Shown one piece after another: positions 6,602-8,564 of a stretch of DNA of 8,564 bases. Below the pieces are notes generated by a model. That model was given only the letters and a program-made list of their open reading frames with translations. It was not told where the DNA came from and did no database searches. The position numbers and the translations under genes were made by a program. This stretch comes from Armatimonadota bacterium (GTDB lineage: Bacteria; Vulcanimicrobiota; JACPDS01): the NCBI GenBank assembly GCA_016183885.1, contig JACPDS010000083.1:1-8564 (forward strand), written 5' to 3'. Position 1 is the stretch's first letter; every line of letters begins with the position of its first letter.

Positions 6602-8564
6602 TTAATTAGAAGAAATTAAATGAAAAATTCTTAAAATTTCTGCTACACTCCACGCTTGAGAAATACATCCTCTAAGACAATGAGGATAATCTCCGTCAAA
6701 TATTTCACTAATACTTCCTATCGCGCCTTCTTCTTTTAAATGATTTAAAATAGGTTTTAATATCTCAATTATTTTTTCTTTATCTTTATAAATTTTATAA
6801 TGAGCTTCGCAAAAAGCTCCAATTAACCAAGCCCATACAGTTCCTTGATGATAAGCTAAATCTCGATTATTTACCCCTCCTTCATATTTGCCAATATATT
6901 TAGGGTCATCAGGAGATAAGGTGCGTAATCCAAAGGGAGTAAGTAATTTTTCTTCTATTATATGAATTATTTTTTTTTCTAATTCCAGAGGCAAAAGAGA
7001 ATAGGGCAGACTTATGGCGAATATTTGATTTGGTCTAAGGCTAAAATCATTTTCAGCTTCGGTATCAATTACATCATAAAGATATTGGCCTTTTTCATGC
7101 CAAAAAGATAGAATAAAATTTTTTTTAATCAGATCTATCAATTCTAAATAAGAAAAATTTTTATTTTTTTTATTTAGAATCGTTGACCAATTCTCCATAA
7201 AATTTAAAGCATTATACCAGAGAGCATTTACTTCTACAGGTTTACCTGTTCTGGGAGTAACTACCCAATCTTCAATTTTAGCATCCATCCAGGTTAGTTG
7301 AATTCCTTGTTCGCCGCAATATAAAAGTCCGTCTTTTGGATCTAATTTAATATTAAAATAAGTTCCTTTTACATACCACTCGATAATTTTAATAAGTTCT
7401 GTATATATACTTTCAAGAAATAAATAATCTTTTGTAAATTTTAAATAATAATCTAATGCCCAAAATAGCCATAAAGAAGCATCGGCGCTGTTATGAATTA
7501 TAATTTTTTCATTTTCTAAAATTATATTGGGTATCAATCCTTGTTTAAGAAATTTAAGGAAGTAAATAAAAATATTTTTAGCTTCATTGAAATGGCCGGT
7601 TGCCAAAGTTAAACCCGGCAAACTGATAAAAGTATCTCTGCCCCATTCATAAAACCACGGATACCCGGCAATAATGGAAACTTTTTGTTTTTCAAGATCT
7701 TTAATAATAAATTGATTGCCGGACAAGAATAATTGATTAATTAAATTTTTTTCAGGAAAATTCTCAAAATAAAAATGATTTTTGCCAATGATTTCTTTTT
7801 TGCGTCTAATTTCATCTTCGTGAGCTTCCGAAGAATTAATTTTAGTTTCTTCCAGAGAGGCTGTAATTGTAAGCGGATTTCCAGGCTCCAAAGTAAGGTA
7901 AAAAATTCCAGGAGAATATAAATCTTCTTTAAAATTTAATCCTCTTTCTTGTTCCTGAAAATAAGTAAAATTCCAATACCATATTCCTGTGGGATAAAAA
8001 TTAGCATCCGGCATAGAAGTAATAATTAAAGGGGGTATATCTATATGAGGTTTTATTTTTAAACCTCCTTTGATTATACTGGTTTCAAAATGCAAATCAG
8101 GTGAACCGCGAAAAACATCGTGATGGCTGCGAAAAGTAATTAAAGGAACAAGTTTTAAATTTAAAGGCAGGTTTGGGGGATGGAGAAGATATCTGATATA
8201 AGTGGTATTATTAAGATATTCCATCCAGATTTTCTTTTCTAAAATAAATTGCCCCGCGCTATAAATAAATGTAGGGATGCCATCTTCAAGATAAAATTCT
8301 TTAAGATATTGGTATCCTTGAGGATAAATAGTATTATTTTGATATTGATTAGTTCCTAAATGATAAGTTTTTTCTCCAATTTCAATTTCTTCATCGATTT
8401 TAGAGAGATATAAGAAACGACCTTCTTTAATTTTAGCGATTAATAAACCATGATAAGTGCGGGTATTGGTATTTATAATTGTAGATGAAGAATAACCCCC
8501 TGAATTATTTGCAACCAACCATTCTTTTTTTAACGCTTCTTCTAAACTTGCATAAACTTTTTCT
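6602..8564 (-). CDS. Glycogen debranching enzyme, amylo-alpha-1,6-glucosidase type (GH133), N-terminus cut by window end
   Basis: The enzyme hydrolyses alpha-1,6 branch points of glycogen or limit dextrins in the cytoplasm. The minus-strand frame is open to the end of the window, so the TTG at 8518 is an internal Leu: the family block EWLVANNSGGYSSSTI spans it. About 15 more residues are visible beyond it and only a short N-terminus is missing. The N-terminal beta-sandwich domain (about residues 1-230 counted from that TTG) includes NTRTYHGLLIA. The C-terminal alpha/alpha barrel (about 260-638) shows GYPWFYEWGRDTF (near 285), LTWMDAK (Asp about 412, a candidate catalytic acid), PVEVNALWYNAL, LRTLSPDDP and NRDLAYHQGTVWAWLIG. 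This matches the bacterial/archaeal gde type rather than GlgX. The gene is AT-rich like queE, convergent with znuB, and has no visible link to zinc. Confidence 0.94.
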   Translation of the reverse strand, partial: EKVYASLEEALKKEWLVANNSGGYSSSTIINTNTRTYHGLLIAKIKEGRFLYLSKIDEEIEIGEKTYHLGTNQYQNNTIYPQGYQYLKEFYLEDGIPTFIYSAGQFILEKKIWMEYLNNTTYIRYLLHPPNLPLNLKLVPLITFRSHHDVFRGSPDLHFETSIIKGGLKIKPHIDIPPLIITSMPDANFYPTGIWYWNFTYFQEQERGLNFKEDLYSPGIFYLTLEPGNPLTITASLEETKINSSEAHEDEIRRKKEIIGKNHFYFENFPEKNLINQLFLSGNQFIIKDLEKQKVSIIAGYPWFYEWGRDTFISLPGLTLATGHFNEAKNIFIYFLKFLKQGLIPNIILENEKIIIHNSADASLWLFWALDYYLKFTKDYLFLESIYTELIKIIEWYVKGTYFNIKLDPKDGLLYCGEQGIQLTWMDAKIEDWVVTPRTGKPVEVNALWYNALNFMENWSTILNKKNKNFSYLELIDLIKKNFILSFWHEKGQYLYDVIDTEAENDFSLRPNQIFAISLPYSLLPLELEKKIIHIIEEKLLTPFGLRTLSPDDPKYIGKYEGGVNNRDLAYHQGTVWAWLIGAFCEAHYKIYKDKEKIIEILKPILNHLKEEGAIGSISEIFDGDYPHCLRGCISQAWSVAEILRIFHLISSN

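Noticed and set aside
8516..8518. TTG as the start of the debranching enzyme
   Set aside because: It lies inside the conserved EWLVANNSGGY block, and the frame continues to the window end.

Overview
This window is an AT-rich stretch of a Gram-negative-type bacterial chromosome. The evidence for a bacterium is a queuosine-pathway gene pair (queE, folE2), a protein with a signal peptide and a C-terminal beta-barrel ending in Phe, and a zinc-type ABC importer. Several genes lack a visible Shine-Dalgarno sequence. The glycogen debranching enzyme is of the bacterial/archaeal GH133 type. I cannot name the species or phylum. The mix would fit an AT-rich, possibly uncultured lineage, but that is a guess.

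Layout. Positions 3-551 hold the C-terminal part of QueE, cut by the window start. Positions 559-1362 hold a complete FolE2 (GTP cyclohydrolase IB). Positions 1365-2417 hold an MscS-family mechanosensitive channel that starts 2 nt after folE2, so these three genes look co-transcribed. A 106-nt gap precedes a second plus-strand group that looks devoted to metal (probably zinc) uptake: a small membrane-anchored His/CxxC protein (2524-2892), a coiled-coil plus beta-barrel outer-membrane protein (2931-4268), a broken znuA-like binding-protein gene (4298-5061), the ATPase znuC (5072-5737) and the permease znuB (5757-6536). On the minus strand, convergent with this group, is a glycogen debranching enzyme (6602-8564) whose N-terminus runs off the window end.

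How the genes fit together. QueE and FolE2 both act early in 7-deazaguanine (queuosine) synthesis: FolE2 makes dihydroneopterin triphosphate from GTP, and QueE makes 7-carboxy-7-deazaguanine. The second group reads as an envelope-spanning import route: an outer-membrane channel, a periplasmic binding protein, and an inner-membrane ABC pump. Its weak link is znuA, which has lost roughly 50 central residues, including the segment that normally carries one metal-ligand His, and which is also out of frame across the junction.

The most interesting points are the damaged znuA inside an otherwise intact cassette, the unrecognised small His/CxxC protein next to the barrel gene, FolE2 (the zinc-independent GTP cyclohydrolase type) lying close to a zinc importer, and a clear rise in G+C across the metal cassette compared with the flanking genes. 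I found no wholly new system, no RNA gene, no CRISPR array and no mobile element.
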